A stretch of DNA of 64,000 bases, taken from assembly GCA_902598655.1 (NCBI GenBank), contig CACKCQ010000002.1:135744-199743 (forward strand), written 5' to 3'. Positions 52,489 through 61,674 of this stretch are shown piece after piece (within the stretch, counting starts at the first letter, position 1; every line of letters starts with the position of its first letter). The translations under genes were made by a program, and so were the position numbers. The notes under the pieces were generated by a model. That model ran no database searches and was not told where the DNA came from. It saw only the letters and a list, made by a program, of their open reading frames with translations. Source of the stretch: an uncultured Pelagibacteraceae bacterium (lineage in GTDB: Bacteria; Pseudomonadota; Alphaproteobacteria; Pelagibacterales; Pelagibacteraceae).

Positions 52489-52871
52489 TTTTTTCTATTC
52501 AAAATAACAAATGCAATTGAGTGGTTTTTTTCATCTGAAAGTGAAAGATGTATATCGTAATTCTTTAATTTAAATTTTTTTTTTAATATATCTTTTATTT
52601 TCTGTGAAATTTTAATTTTAGGTGATCCTTTCTTATTATTGTATATTTCAATATCATTAAAATTAATATTATCTGTGAAGCCTGTGCCTATTGATTTAAC
52701 GAAAGCTTCTTTAGCAGCAAATCTTTTTGCAAAGTAATTCGTTTTGTTTCTGTATTTTTTTGATTGTTTAATTTCATTCAATGTAAAGAGTCTTTTTTTA
52801 AAACCTTTAATTTTTAGGGATTTTTCTATTCTTTTATTATCAATAATATCAACACCATTACCAATTATCAT
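52485..52871 (-). CDS. acpS: Holo-[acyl-carrier-protein] synthase
   Basis: Attaches 4'-phosphopantetheine from CoA to acyl carrier protein. The 128-residue protein has GNGVDIIDNKRIEKSL at the N terminus with the metal aspartate, FAKRFAAKEAFVKSIGTG near residue 48 with the catalytic glutamate and lysine, and HLSLSDEKNHSIAFVIL near the end. Length is normal. It overlaps pdxJ by one base and lepB by 4. Confidence 0.95.
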   Translation of the reverse strand: MIIGNGVDIIDNKRIEKSLKIKGFKKRLFTLNEIKQSKKYRNKTNYFAKRFAAKEAFVKSIGTGFTDNINFNDIEIYNNKKGSPKIKISQKIKDILKKKFKLKNYDIHLSLSDEKNHSIAFVILNRKK

Positions 52872-53590
52872 TAGTTTAATATTTTTCTAAAATTATTGAT
52901 TACTTTTTTCATACCAAACATGATGGCCTCTCCAATTATAAAATGTCCAATATTAAATTCCTCTATAGATTTAATCTTTCTTAAAATTTTAGTTGATTTA
53001 TAATCTAGGCCATGACCAGCATGAACTTCCAGTCCTAGTTTTTTTGCTAACAAAGCACATTTTTTTATTTTTTTGAACTCAACTAAATAATTTTTATTGT
53101 TTTTAACTTTTAAAGCAAATTTTCCTGTATGAAGTTCCACACATTTTGCATTTAATTCTTTTGATGCAAGAACATCTTTAATATTTGGATTGATGAAAAG
53201 ACTTGTTCTAATTTTTTTTGAATTTAATTTACTAATTACTTTTTTAATTATTTTTTTGTTTTTGGTGATATTTAAACCACCTTCAGTGGTTATTTCATTT
53301 CTTTTTTCAGGAACTATACAAACAAAATTAGGTTTATATTTTAACGCAATTTTAAGCATTTCATTGTTAGCAGACATTTCTAAATTTATTGGAACTCTTT
53401 TAATTTTTGAAAATATAGCTACATCTTCGTCTCGAATGTGTCTACGATCTTCTCTTAAATGAATAGTAATAGAACTAGCACCAAAATTCATAACTTGTCT
53501 TGCATATGAAATAGGATCAGGATGTCCCTCTCCTCTGGCGTTTCTTAATGTTGCAATATGATCTACATTAACACCTAGTCTAGATTTCAT
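52871..53590 (-). CDS. pdxJ: Pyridoxine 5'-phosphate synthase
   Basis: Forms pyridoxine 5'-phosphate from deoxyxylulose phosphate and aminoacetone phosphate. The 239-residue protein has LGVNVDHIATLRNARGEGHPDP at the N terminus (split: LGVNVDHIATLRNAR then GEGHPDP), GASSITIHLREDRRHIRDED near residue 34, CVELHTGKFAL near 145, and VHAGHGLDYKST near 190. It overlaps pyrE by 4 bases. Implies de novo vitamin B6 synthesis. Confidence 0.96.
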   Translation of the reverse strand: MKSRLGVNVDHIATLRNARGEGHPDPISYARQVMNFGASSITIHLREDRRHIRDEDVAIFSKIKRVPINLEMSANNEMLKIALKYKPNFVCIVPEKRNEITTEGGLNITKNKKIIKKVISKLNSKKIRTSLFINPNIKDVLASKELNAKCVELHTGKFALKVKNNKNYLVEFKKIKKCALLAKKLGLEVHAGHGLDYKSTKILRKIKSIEEFNIGHFIIGEAIMFGMKKVINNFRKILN

Positions 53591-54177
53591 TTTAAATATC
53601 TACTTCCTGGTTTTGTAATTGGAATTTTTTTCAACTCAATTGGTAAATGATTTTTTTTATAAGTTGGTATTTCTAATTTAATTTGGGAAACAATATTTTT
53701 ATCTTTAATTTTTAAACTTGATTTACTAGATCTATTAATCAAACACGCATATCCAGCTACTTGTGATTTATATTTTTTTACAAGTCGAGCACATTCTAAA
53801 CTTGACTTACCTGTAGTAATTACGTCTTCTACTATCAAAACTTTAGAATTTTTTTTAATTGAAAAACCTCTTCTTAAAGTAAATTTCCCATTAACTCTTT
53901 CACAAAATATTGTCTCTTTATTCAATAAATTTCCGATGATATAACCTATTACAATACCGCCCATAGCTGGTGACAAAATTATATCAATTTTTTTGAATTT
54001 TTTTTTTATTTTAGTGCTTAAGGATTTACAAAATTTTTCTGATTTTTTTGGATAACTTAATAATTTAGCACATTGAACATATTGAGGTGAATGTAAACCT
54101 GAAGATAAAACAAAATGTCCTTCTAAAAGTGCCTTAGTTTTTTTTAAAACCGCTAAAGAATCTTTTAAAGAAAGCAT
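53587..54177 (-). CDS. pyrE: Orotate phosphoribosyltransferase
   Basis: Makes orotidine monophosphate in pyrimidine synthesis. The 196-residue protein has GHFVLSSGLHSPQYVQCAKL near residue 20, DIILSPAMGGIVIGYIIG near 67, and the PRPP-binding motif VLIVEDVITTGKSSLEC near 113. Its ATG lies within the 3' end of spoT, a 44-base overlap, which is long but supported by the fit of both termini to their families. Confidence 0.95.
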   Translation of the reverse strand: MLSLKDSLAVLKKTKALLEGHFVLSSGLHSPQYVQCAKLLSYPKKSEKFCKSLSTKIKKKFKKIDIILSPAMGGIVIGYIIGNLLNKETIFCERVNGKFTLRRGFSIKKNSKVLIVEDVITTGKSSLECARLVKKYKSQVAGYACLINRSSKSSLKIKDKNIVSQIKLEIPTYKKNHLPIELKKIPITKPGSRYLK

Positions 54178-55876
54178 ATTTTTTGTTTTTATGTCTAATT
54201 ATTTTGAAGTTATATTCTTTCTGTTTTAGCTCACTAATAAGTTTTGTAAAGTTTTTCAAATCTTGAATAATTAAATTGAACCTAAAATTAATGGTTCTCT
54301 TAGTCTTTTCTACCATTTCAACACTTGAAATGTTTACATTATTGGTTCCAATCATTGTTGTGACATCACCTAGTATTCCAGGTCTATCAGGTAAAGACAT
54401 CCAAAGGGTAGTGTTATATTTTTTTTCTGTAGGCTTACTGTCTTCTTTGTATTGCCAGTATCTTCTTATTGCAGCTCTTGCTTTGCCAGTTTTAGCGCTT
54501 GTTATCCAATGCAAAGAAGGTGAATCTTTTTTTGATGTTAATATTTTAACTACATCTCCATTTCGCAATATTGATTGTAGAGGACTTTCCTTTCCATTTA
54601 TTTCACATCCAATTGCAGTATCACCTACTTTAGTGTGAACAGCATAGGCAAAATCAATTGGACTTGCTTCTTTGGGTAATTTTATAACTGAGCCTTTTGG
54701 TGTAAAACAAAAAACATTTTCTTGAAACATTTGCAGCTTTGTATACTCAAAATAATGTTCAGGATTTTCATTTTTATCAATAATTTCTACTAGATCTGCC
54801 AACCAATCATATTCCTTCCAAGTTAAAGAGTTAAACTTTTCTGACGATTTATATTTCCAATGAGAAGCTATACCTCTTTGCGCAAATTCATGCATTTGTT
54901 GTGTTCTTAGTTGTATTTCAATAGGTCTTTTATTTGGACCGATCACTGCTGTATGAAGAGATTTATAATTATTTATTTTTGGAGATGAAATGTAATCTTT
55001 AAATCTACCAGGTATGCAATTCCATTTATTATGAATTACGCCTAAAGTTTTGTAACAATTTTCAACATTATCTAAAATTATTCTAAAACCAATTATGTCT
55101 GTAATTTGCTCTAGTGAGGTTCTTTTTTTTTGTATTTTTCTCCAAATAGAAAAAGGTGTTTTTTCTCTAGAATAAATTTTAAAATCAATATTATTTTCAT
55201 TTAATAGATTTTCAAATTCACTAAGAACTGAATTATAATTAATCAAATTATTATCTTTTATTGTGTCTAATCTATCTTTGATCATTTTTCTTGCTTCAGG
55301 ATTTAAAATATCAAAAGAAAGATCTTCAAGTTCATCTCTTATTCTATTCATTCCCATTCTATCAGCTAGAGGAGCATAAATTTCCATAGTTTCTTTAGCA
55401 ATTCTTTTTCTTTTTTCCTCTTTATCAATAGCCTTCAAAGTTCGCATATTATGCAAACGATCTGCAAGTTTAACAAGAAGGACTCTAATATCTTTAGAAG
55501 TTGCCAGGATGAGTTTTCTAAAATTTTCAGCTTTTGAATTAGAAATAGCTTGGTTTTCAAAAACTGAAATTTTTGTAACTCCATCAACCAAATCAGCAAC
55601 TTCTTTTCCAAATTGTTCTTCTATAGTTTTATAAGTTGCATAAGTATCTTCTATGGTATCGTGAAGTAAACCAGTTGCTATCGTTGCACTATCTAACTTA
55701 AGTTCGGTTAAAATATTTGCAACAGCAACAGGATGAATGACGTAAGGATCTCCTGATTGTCGTTTTTGATCTTTATGAACTTTCACTGCAAAATCATATG
55801 CTTTGCTTAGAGTTTCTGGGTTAAGAAACTTATTGTATGATTTAACCTTGTTTATTAATTCGTCAGAATTTAGCAT
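54134..55876 (-). CDS. Bifunctional (p)ppGpp synthetase/hydrolase (Rel/Spo), shortened
   Basis: Stringent-response enzyme controlling ppGpp. Starting at ATG 55876 gives 580 residues. The HD hydrolase domain has YVIHPVAVANILTEL near residue 45 and LLHDTIEDTYATY near 71. The synthetase domain has TDIIGFRIILDN near 245, GRFKDYISSPKINNYKSLHT near 273 and PIEIQLRTQQMHEFA near 302, so both activities look intact. A TGS domain (VFCFTPKGSVIKLP near 375) and a C-terminal ACT domain follow. It is well under the 700 or more residues usual for the family because the helical/zinc region between TGS and ACT is reduced to a short linker. Confidence 0.94.
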   Translation of the reverse strand: MLNSDELINKVKSYNKFLNPETLSKAYDFAVKVHKDQKRQSGDPYVIHPVAVANILTELKLDSATIATGLLHDTIEDTYATYKTIEEQFGKEVADLVDGVTKISVFENQAISNSKAENFRKLILATSKDIRVLLVKLADRLHNMRTLKAIDKEEKRKRIAKETMEIYAPLADRMGMNRIRDELEDLSFDILNPEARKMIKDRLDTIKDNNLINYNSVLSEFENLLNENNIDFKIYSREKTPFSIWRKIQKKRTSLEQITDIIGFRIILDNVENCYKTLGVIHNKWNCIPGRFKDYISSPKINNYKSLHTAVIGPNKRPIEIQLRTQQMHEFAQRGIASHWKYKSSEKFNSLTWKEYDWLADLVEIIDKNENPEHYFEYTKLQMFQENVFCFTPKGSVIKLPKEASPIDFAYAVHTKVGDTAIGCEINGKESPLQSILRNGDVVKILTSKKDSPSLHWITSAKTGKARAAIRRYWQYKEDSKPTEKKYNTTLWMSLPDRPGILGDVTTMIGTNNVNISSVEMVEKTKRTINFRFNLIIQDLKNFTKLISELKQKEYNFKIIRHKNKKYAFFKRFFSGFKKN

Positions 55877-55896
55877 CAATTTATTATATCACTTAT

Positions 55897-56424
55897 TTAG
55901 ATAACTTTAATACTTCTTAAATTATTTTTTTTTAAAGAAGATAAGAGTTTTACTATATTTTTTTTTAATTTTGGGTGAGACCAATTTTTGCATATTTCAA
56001 ACAGTGGCATAAGTACAAAGTTTCTATTGTGCATTCTTGGATGCGGGATCTCTAAATTGATAAATTTTTTATTTGATTTAGTAATCTTTCCATTAAAATC
56101 TAATATATCAATATCACAATTTCTTGGATGATTTTTAGGAGCTATTTTTCTGCCTAATTTTTTTTCTATAGACTTAATTATTTTAAACAACTCAAATTGA
56201 TTTAATTTTGTTTTTATCAGTAATACAGCATTAATAAATTTTGGAAAACTAGGATCTGGCCATGACTCAGTCTCATAATAACTAGATGTTTTGATAATTT
56301 TAATATCATGAGTTTCCAATAAATATTTAGATTTTTCTAAAAAATGTATTCTATTTCCTAAATTAGAACCTATTGATAGATATACATTTTTAACTTGAGC
56401 GTCTGAAATATCTAGCTTTTTCAC
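55897..56424 (-). CDS. folK: HPPK, 2-amino-4-hydroxy-6-hydroxymethyldihydropteridine diphosphokinase
   Basis: Pyrophosphorylates the pterin for folate synthesis. The core [19 protein letters not shown] begins near residue 14, followed by [19 protein letters not shown], and the signature [19 protein letters not shown] near 100 with the metal aspartates. [18 protein letters not shown] is near the end. The start is unsure: no ATG is close to the core. GTG 56424 (175 residues) is my choice; an ATG at 56484 would overlap smpB much more. Even so it overlaps smpB by 35 bases. Confidence 0.9.
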   Translation of the reverse strand: MKKLDISDAQVKNVYLSIGSNLGNRIHFLEKSKYLLETHDIKIIKTSSYYETESWPDPSFPKFINAVLLIKTKLNQFELFKIIKSIEKKLGRKIAPKNHPRNCDIDILDFNGKITKSNKKFINLEIPHPRMHNRNFVLMPLFEICKNWSHPKLKKNIVKLLSSLKKNNLRSIKVI

Positions 56425-56860
56425 GGTTCCAATCTTTAGTTTTTTTGGTTTGTCGCTTATCGTATTGTTTTTTGCCCTTTGCAACTGCTATTTCAACTTT
56501 AGCTTTACCTTTTTTAAAATACATTTTAGTTGGAACTAAAGTTAGACCATCCTCGTTCATTTTACCAATTAGTTTGTTAATTTCCTTTTTGTTAAATAAC
56601 AATTTTCTTTCTGAGTAAGGATTGTGATTTGAATAACTGGCTTGTTTGTAAATAGGTATATGTGAATTAATTAAAAAAATTTCTCCTTCTTTTTCTATTG
56701 CGTATGACTCTGCAATATTTACTTTTCCGTCTCTTACAGATTTTATTTCAGAACCTTTTAGTACAATTCCTGCTTCTAAGATTTCCTTAAAGAAAAAATT
56801 AAAAGATGCTTTTCGATTTATTGTAATGATCTTAATGCCAGATGTAGATTTATCACTCAT
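56390..56860 (-). CDS. smpB: SsrA-binding protein SmpB
   Basis: Partner of tmRNA in ribosome rescue. Starting at ATG 56860 gives 156 residues. [20 protein letters not shown] near residue 13, [20 protein letters not shown] near 34, [20 protein letters not shown] near 95, and the C-terminal tail [20 protein letters not shown] are SmpB hallmarks. The tmRNA gene itself was not found in the window. It overlaps dapA by 8 bases; smpB next to dapA is usual. Confidence 0.95.
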   Translation of the reverse strand: MSDKSTSGIKIITINRKASFNFFFKEILEAGIVLKGSEIKSVRDGKVNIAESYAIEKEGEIFLINSHIPIYKQASYSNHNPYSERKLLFNKKEINKLIGKMNEDGLTLVPTKMYFKKGKAKVEIAVAKGKKQYDKRQTKKTKDWNREKARYFRRSS

Positions 56861-57740
56861 CAATAAGTTTTGCTACTTTCAATGCTTTCTCGACTTCCTT
56901 TTTTGTATTTTCAGTTATTTTTACCAAAGGTAATCTTACAGTATCATCGCATAGACCAAGTAATTTAGCAGCATACTTAACTGGTGAAGGATTGCTTTCT
57001 ATAAATAAATTTTTATGCAACGGTTGCAACATATCATCAAGTTGTTGAGCCTTTTTTAAATCATCCTCATTTGAAGATTTTGATAATTTTTGAAATTCAG
57101 AACATAATTTAGGAGCTACGTTTGCTGTAACACTAATTGTTCCAACGCCTCCTCGTTTATTAAATTCAAAAGCATTATCATCGTTTCCAGTAAGTTGAAT
57201 GAAATCATTACCCATTTTTTCTTTTTGTTGATCAACACGATTTAGATCACCAGTTGCATCTTTAACTCCAACTATATTTTTTAGTTCATATAATCTAGCC
57301 ATTGTTTCAACGCTCATATCGATTACTGAACGGCTTGGAATATTATAAATTATAATTGGAATTCCACAGTTATCATTGATCGATTTATAATGTTGATATA
57401 ATCCTTCTTGAGTGGGTTTATTATAATATGGTGTAACAACTAAAGCACCATCCGCACCAGCTTTTTCAGCGTGTTTAGTTAATGATACGGCTTCTTCTGT
57501 AGAATTAGATCCTGTGCCAGCTATTATGGGAAGTTTACCAGTAGCTTCTTTTATACACAATTCAATTGTTCTCTCATGTTCGTCATGTGATAATGTTGGT
57601 GACTCACCTGTTGTTCCAACTGGAACTAACCCATTTGTTCCATTTTCCAGATGATGATTTATTATTTTTATGTAACTTTCCTCGTCAAGCTTGTTGTCTT
57701 TAAACGGTGTAATTAATGCTACATTTGATCCTTTAAACAT
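56853..57740 (-). CDS. dapA: 4-hydroxy-tetrahydrodipicolinate synthase
   Basis: First committed step to diaminopimelate and lysine. The 295-residue protein has [20 protein letters not shown] near residue 35, [20 protein letters not shown] near 95, [14 protein letters not shown] near 130 with the conserved tyrosine, and the Schiff-base lysine in [12 protein letters not shown] near 160. Length is normal. The start is divergent from slt, with 35 bases between start codons. Confidence 0.96.
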   Translation of the reverse strand: MFKGSNVALITPFKDNKLDEESYIKIINHHLENGTNGLVPVGTTGESPTLSHDEHERTIELCIKEATGKLPIIAGTGSNSTEEAVSLTKHAEKAGADGALVVTPYYNKPTQEGLYQHYKSINDNCGIPIIIYNIPSRSVIDMSVETMARLYELKNIVGVKDATGDLNRVDQQKEKMGNDFIQLTGNDDNAFEFNKRGGVGTISVTANVAPKLCSEFQKLSKSSNEDDLKKAQQLDDMLQPLHKNLFIESNPSPVKYAAKLLGLCDDTVRLPLVKITENTKKEVEKALKVAKLIDE

Positions 57741-57775
57741 AATTATTTATAACATAAGTTGTTTGATTTAATAAA

Positions 57776-59977
57776 ATGTATTTAAAATTATTAACAACAA
57801 TTATCCTTTTTTTCTTATCGTTTCAATCTGCTTTTTCAAATGAAACTATACTTCCTATTAAAAAACCAGATTTAAATGAAAAAAATACAACAAAAAAAAT
57901 AGCTGAAATCATTCCTCTACCAAAACCATCTGAAAAAAAAGATGAAATTCAAAAGGAAATTAAAATTACTACCACGGAGATATTTAAAAAAATTGATGGT
58001 GTAATAATTCCAAAAAATAAGCCTCTAATAGTTAAAGAAAAATTAAGAAAGATAAAAAAACAAAAATTTTATAGCGATAGGGATTTGAGATATGCAAAAC
58101 AAGCTATTTCATTTATGGAGAAAAGTAATTGGAAGGATGCAAAAAAAGCCGCAAGTAAAGCAAGAGCAAAATCTATTTATGATTTTATTCAATGGAGACA
58201 TCTACTTACAACTGGTAACAGAGCTACTTTTACAGAATATAAACAGTTTATCGAAAGAGTAAAAGATTATCCAAGGATAGATAGAGTTCGTTACTTAGGA
58301 GAGCATAAAATAAACTCTAAAAATCATACTAAAAATGAAATTATACAGTGGTTCGATAAACACCCTCCTTTAAGTGGATTTGGAAAAATGATGTTAGGTA
58401 ATGCTTTGTTATCAGAAAATAAAGAGACAGCCATAAATTTAATAAAAGAAGGATTTATAACAGCTGATTTAAGTAAAAATGATCTTATTTTTTTTAGAAA
58501 GAAATTTAAAAAATATTTGAACAGTAGTGATTATATTAAAAGAGCCGATTATTTAGCCTGGGAAAATAAATATTGGGATCTTAAAAGAATGTTAAAATAT
58601 CTACCAAAAGATTATCAACTTTTATATACAGCAAGGCAATTATTAATGAGCAGATCTTATGGGGTTGATAGCGCTATCTCAAATGTGCCTGCAAGTTTAA
58701 AAAAAGATGCAGGTTTAAATTATGATAGACTCAAATGGAGAAGAAAAAGAGGAAGAGTTGATAGTTCTTTAGAAATTTTACTAAGTATCAAAAATAATAA
58801 AGACTATATGGTTCGCCCAGATAAATGGTGGGTTGAAAGATCAATAATTGCGAGATCACTTATCTATAAGAAAAGATATGAGCAAGCTTATAAAATTACA
58901 AGTAAACATGGACTATCAGAGGGTGCTGAATTAGCTGAGGCAGAATGGATGAGTGGATGGATTGCTTTAAGTTTCTTAAAAGACCCAATTTTAGCAAAAA
59001 GTCATTTTACTAAATTTTATAATAATGTTGGATATCCAATTAGTTTATCAAGAGGTGCTTATTGGCTTGGAAAAACGAACTTAGCACTAAATAATAAGGA
59101 AGAAGCAGATAAATGGTTTAAAGAAGGTTCAAAATATCTAACAACCTATTATGGTCAATTATCTCATATGAAAATATATCCAAATAAAACTTTTGAACTT
59201 AAAGAAAGTACTCAAGTTGATAAAAATTATGCTGAAAGTTTTTACAAAAATAAATTGGTCGCAATAGTACATTTATTAGATGAAGTAAAAAAAGATAAAT
59301 ATACGAAACATATTTTAAGATTTCTAGCAAATGATAATGTTTCAGCGGGGAGTGAAATATTGGCAGCAAAACTAGCAACTGACATCTCTAGATTTGATTT
59401 TGCTATTCAGGTTTCTAAAATAGCATCTTATCAAAAAAGGTTTCATAACAAATATAATTATCCAGTAATAAGCACTCCGAATAAAGTTGGATCAAGAAAA
59501 ATTCCGGAGCAAGCTTTAATATTATCTATTATAAGACAAGAAAGTGAGTTTGATATATCTGCAAGAAGTAGAGTTGGAGCACAAGGCTTAATGCAGTTGA
59601 TGCCTTATACTGCAAAGACAGTTGCTAAGCAGGCAAAAGTTTCTTATTCAAAATCTCGTTTAACAACAAGTCCTGAGTATAATATAAATTTAGGATCTTT
59701 TTATATCGCAGGTTTAATTCTTGATTATGACGGATCCTACCCTTTCGCTGTAGCAGCATATAATGCAGGACCAAAAAGAGTGAAGTATTGGAAAAAAATA
59801 AATAAAGATCCTCAAAAGAAACAAATAGATTATGTTGATTGGGTTGAGCTTATTAAGTTTAAAGAGACCAGAAACTATGTTCAGAGGGTTATGGAGAATT
59901 ACAATGTTTATAGATACATTTTGTCTCAAAAACCAATATTTTTAAAAGATTTTTTTAGAAATAATCCGCTCTATTAG
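57776..59977 (+). CDS. slt: Soluble lytic murein transglycosylase (Slt70-like)
   Basis: Periplasmic exo-lytic transglycosylase for peptidoglycan turnover. The 733-residue protein has a signal peptide (residues 1-21, ending QSAFS), a proline- and lysine-rich linker with repeats of the form PIKKP/PLPKP, a long helical superhelix (about 100-560), and a C-terminal SLT domain. The catalytic glutamate is in IRQESEFDISARS at about residue 590, followed by GAQGLMQLMPYTAK and AVAAYNAGPKRVKYW. It is divergent from dapA. Its TAG stop directly abuts the opposing tRNA-Ser. Confidence 0.94.
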   Translation: MYLKLLTTIILFFLSFQSAFSNETILPIKKPDLNEKNTTKKIAEIIPLPKPSEKKDEIQKEIKITTTEIFKKIDGVIIPKNKPLIVKEKLRKIKKQKFYSDRDLRYAKQAISFMEKSNWKDAKKAASKARAKSIYDFIQWRHLLTTGNRATFTEYKQFIERVKDYPRIDRVRYLGEHKINSKNHTKNEIIQWFDKHPPLSGFGKMMLGNALLSENKETAINLIKEGFITADLSKNDLIFFRKKFKKYLNSSDYIKRADYLAWENKYWDLKRMLKYLPKDYQLLYTARQLLMSRSYGVDSAISNVPASLKKDAGLNYDRLKWRRKRGRVDSSLEILLSIKNNKDYMVRPDKWWVERSIIARSLIYKKRYEQAYKITSKHGLSEGAELAEAEWMSGWIALSFLKDPILAKSHFTKFYNNVGYPISLSRGAYWLGKTNLALNNKEEADKWFKEGSKYLTTYYGQLSHMKIYPNKTFELKESTQVDKNYAESFYKNKLVAIVHLLDEVKKDKYTKHILRFLANDNVSAGSEILAAKLATDISRFDFAIQVSKIASYQKRFHNKYNYPVISTPNKVGSRKIPEQALILSIIRQESEFDISARSRVGAQGLMQLMPYTAKTVAKQAKVSYSKSRLTTSPEYNINLGSFYIAGLILDYDGSYPFAVAAYNAGPKRVKYWKKINKDPQKKQIDYVDWVELIKFKETRNYVQRVMENYNVYRYILSQKPIFLKDFFRNNPLY

Positions 59978-60072
59978 TGGCGGAAGGAGAGGGATTCGAA
60001 CCCTCGGTACACCTTTTCAAGCGTACGGCGGTTTAGCAAACCGCTGGTTTAAACCAGCTCACCCATCCTTCC
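59978..60072 (-). tRNA. tRNA-Ser (anticodon GCT)
   Basis: A 95-base class II tRNA on the minus strand. GGAAGGA pairs with TCCTTCC. Anticodon stem GCGGT/ACCGC encloses TTGCTAA, so the anticodon is GCT. It has a long variable arm, T loop TTCGAAT and encoded CCA. The CCA complement begins right after the slt stop codon. Confidence 0.97.
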
Positions 60073-60087
60073 ACGATAATATGTGTA

Positions 60088-60122
60088 ACTTGAAATCATT
60101 GAATATTCAATCATATTCAAGT
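60088..60122 (+). promoter_or_regulatory. Candidate soxB promoter with a nested dyad operator
   Basis: TTGAAA (60090-60095), 16-base spacer, CATATT (60112-60117). The spacer holds the perfect palindrome ATTGAATATTCAAT (60098-60111), and outer arms ACTTGAA (60088-60094) and TTCAAGT (60116-60122) flank it almost concentrically. This suggests an operator for a dimeric or tetrameric regulator. soxB starts at 60137. Confidence 0.38.
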
Positions 60123-60136
60123 AATTTCTCGAAAAT

Positions 60137-61390
60137 ATGAAAAACAAATATTCAGTATTCTCTTTAATAAAAAATGCATTGTCACAGCATGAGAATTGGC
60201 AACAAGCTTGGGGAAATCCAGAACCAAAAAAAGAATACGATGCTATTATTGTGGGTGGTGGTGGACACGGTTTAGCTACTGCTTATTATTTAGCAAAGAA
60301 ACATAATTTAAAAAATATTGCAGTCTTAGAAAAAGGTTGGATTGGTGGTGGAAATACAGGGCGTAACACTACAATCATTAGATCAAATTATTTATGGGAT
60401 GCTAGTGCTGGTTTATATGATCATGCGCTTAAACTATGGGAAAATTTATCTCAAGAACTAAACTACAATGTGATGTTCAGTCAAAGAGGTGTAATGAATT
60501 TAGCTCACAATCTTCAAGATGTAAGAGATTTAAAAAGAAGAACACATGCTAATAGACTAAACGGAATTGATGCTGTTTGGTTAAATACAGAGGAAGTTAA
60601 AAAATTTTGCCCAATTATAAATACCTCACCTGATATCAGATACCCAGTTTTAGGTGGAACGTTACAAAGAAGAGCAGGAACAGCAAGACATGATGCTGTT
60701 GCCTGGGGTTATGCAAGAGGTGCAAGCGAAATGGGTGTTGATATAATTCAAAACTGTGAAGTTAAAGGAATAAAAAGAAATGGAGATAGAGTTGAAGGAT
60801 TAGAAACAACTAAAGGATTTATAAAAACTAATAAAATTGGAGTTGTTGCAGCAGGTCACTCAAGTGTAATTGCGAATATGGCTGGATTAAAACTACCACT
60901 TGAAAGTAAACCATTACAAGCGTTAGTGTCAGAACCAGTAAAACCAATTATTGATACTGTTGTAATGTCGAATGCAGTTCATGCTTATGTAAGTCAATCT
61001 GACAAAGGGGAATTAGTTATAGGTGCAGGAACAGATTCATATGTTTCATATACACAAAGAGGTAGTCATAATATAGTCGAAGAAACTTTAAAGGCTATTT
61101 TAGAACTCTATCCTATTTTTAGTAGAATGAAGATGTTAAGACAATGGGGAGGAATTGTTGATATATGTCCAGATGCAAGCCCTATTATAAGTAAAACTAA
61201 TATAAAAGGTTTATATTTTAATTGCGGTTGGGGTACCGGTGGTTTTAAAGCTACTCCTGGATCAGGTGATTTATTTGCTCACACAATCGCAAATGATGAG
61301 CCACATAAATTAAATGCAGCATTTAATTTAAATAGATTTGTAAGCGGTGATCTTGTTGATGAACATGGTGCTGCAGCAGTTGCACATTAG
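60137..61390 (+). CDS. soxB: Sarcosine oxidase beta subunit
   Basis: FAD- and FMN-binding subunit of heterotetrameric sarcosine oxidase, which demethylates sarcosine to glycine, passing the methyl group to folate. The 417-residue protein has the dinucleotide-binding motif [19 protein letters not shown] near residue 35, [21 protein letters not shown] near 69, and [18 protein letters not shown] near 180, where the histidine is the covalent FMN site. The C-terminal [20 protein letters not shown] is typical. In SAR11 this feeds on glycine betaine breakdown. soxD follows 2 bases later. Confidence 0.96.
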   Translation: MKNKYSVFSLIKNALSQHENWQQAWGNPEPKKEYDAIIVGGGGHGLATAYYLAKKHNLKNIAVLEKGWIGGGNTGRNTTIIRSNYLWDASAGLYDHALKLWENLSQELNYNVMFSQRGVMNLAHNLQDVRDLKRRTHANRLNGIDAVWLNTEEVKKFCPIINTSPDIRYPVLGGTLQRRAGTARHDAVAWGYARGASEMGVDIIQNCEVKGIKRNGDRVEGLETTKGFIKTNKIGVVAAGHSSVIANMAGLKLPLESKPLQALVSEPVKPIIDTVVMSNAVHAYVSQSDKGELVIGAGTDSYVSYTQRGSHNIVEETLKAILELYPIFSRMKMLRQWGGIVDICPDASPIISKTNIKGLYFNCGWGTGGFKATPGSGDLFAHTIANDEPHKLNAAFNLNRFVSGDLVDEHGAAAVAH

Positions 61391-61392
61391 TA

Positions 61393-61674
61393 ATGTTTTT
61401 AATTAATTGTCCATTTTGTGGAGAGAGAGATCAAAGTGAATTTTCTTCAGGTGGCGAAGCTCATATAGTTAGACCAAAACAACCAACTGAACTTAGCGAT
61501 GATGAATGGGCGGAATATCTATTTATGAGAAAAAATATTAAAGGTATTCAATTTGAAAGATGGAATCATGTTCACGGATGCAGAAAATGGTTCAACGTCG
61601 TTAGAGACACATCGAATGATAAAATATTATCTGTTTATAAAATGGGTGAAAAACCTCCTGTTAATTATAAGTAA
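61393..61674 (+). CDS. soxD: Sarcosine oxidase delta subunit
   Basis: Small zinc-binding subunit of heterotetrameric sarcosine oxidase. The 93-residue protein starts MFLINCPFCGERDQSEFSSG; CPFC supplies two zinc ligands, GGEAHIVRP the histidine, and HGCRKWFNV the later cysteine. Length matches the family. Its TAA overlaps the soxA start by one base. Confidence 0.95.
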   Translation: MFLINCPFCGERDQSEFSSGGEAHIVRPKQPTELSDDEWAEYLFMRKNIKGIQFERWNHVHGCRKWFNVVRDTSNDKILSVYKMGEKPPVNYK

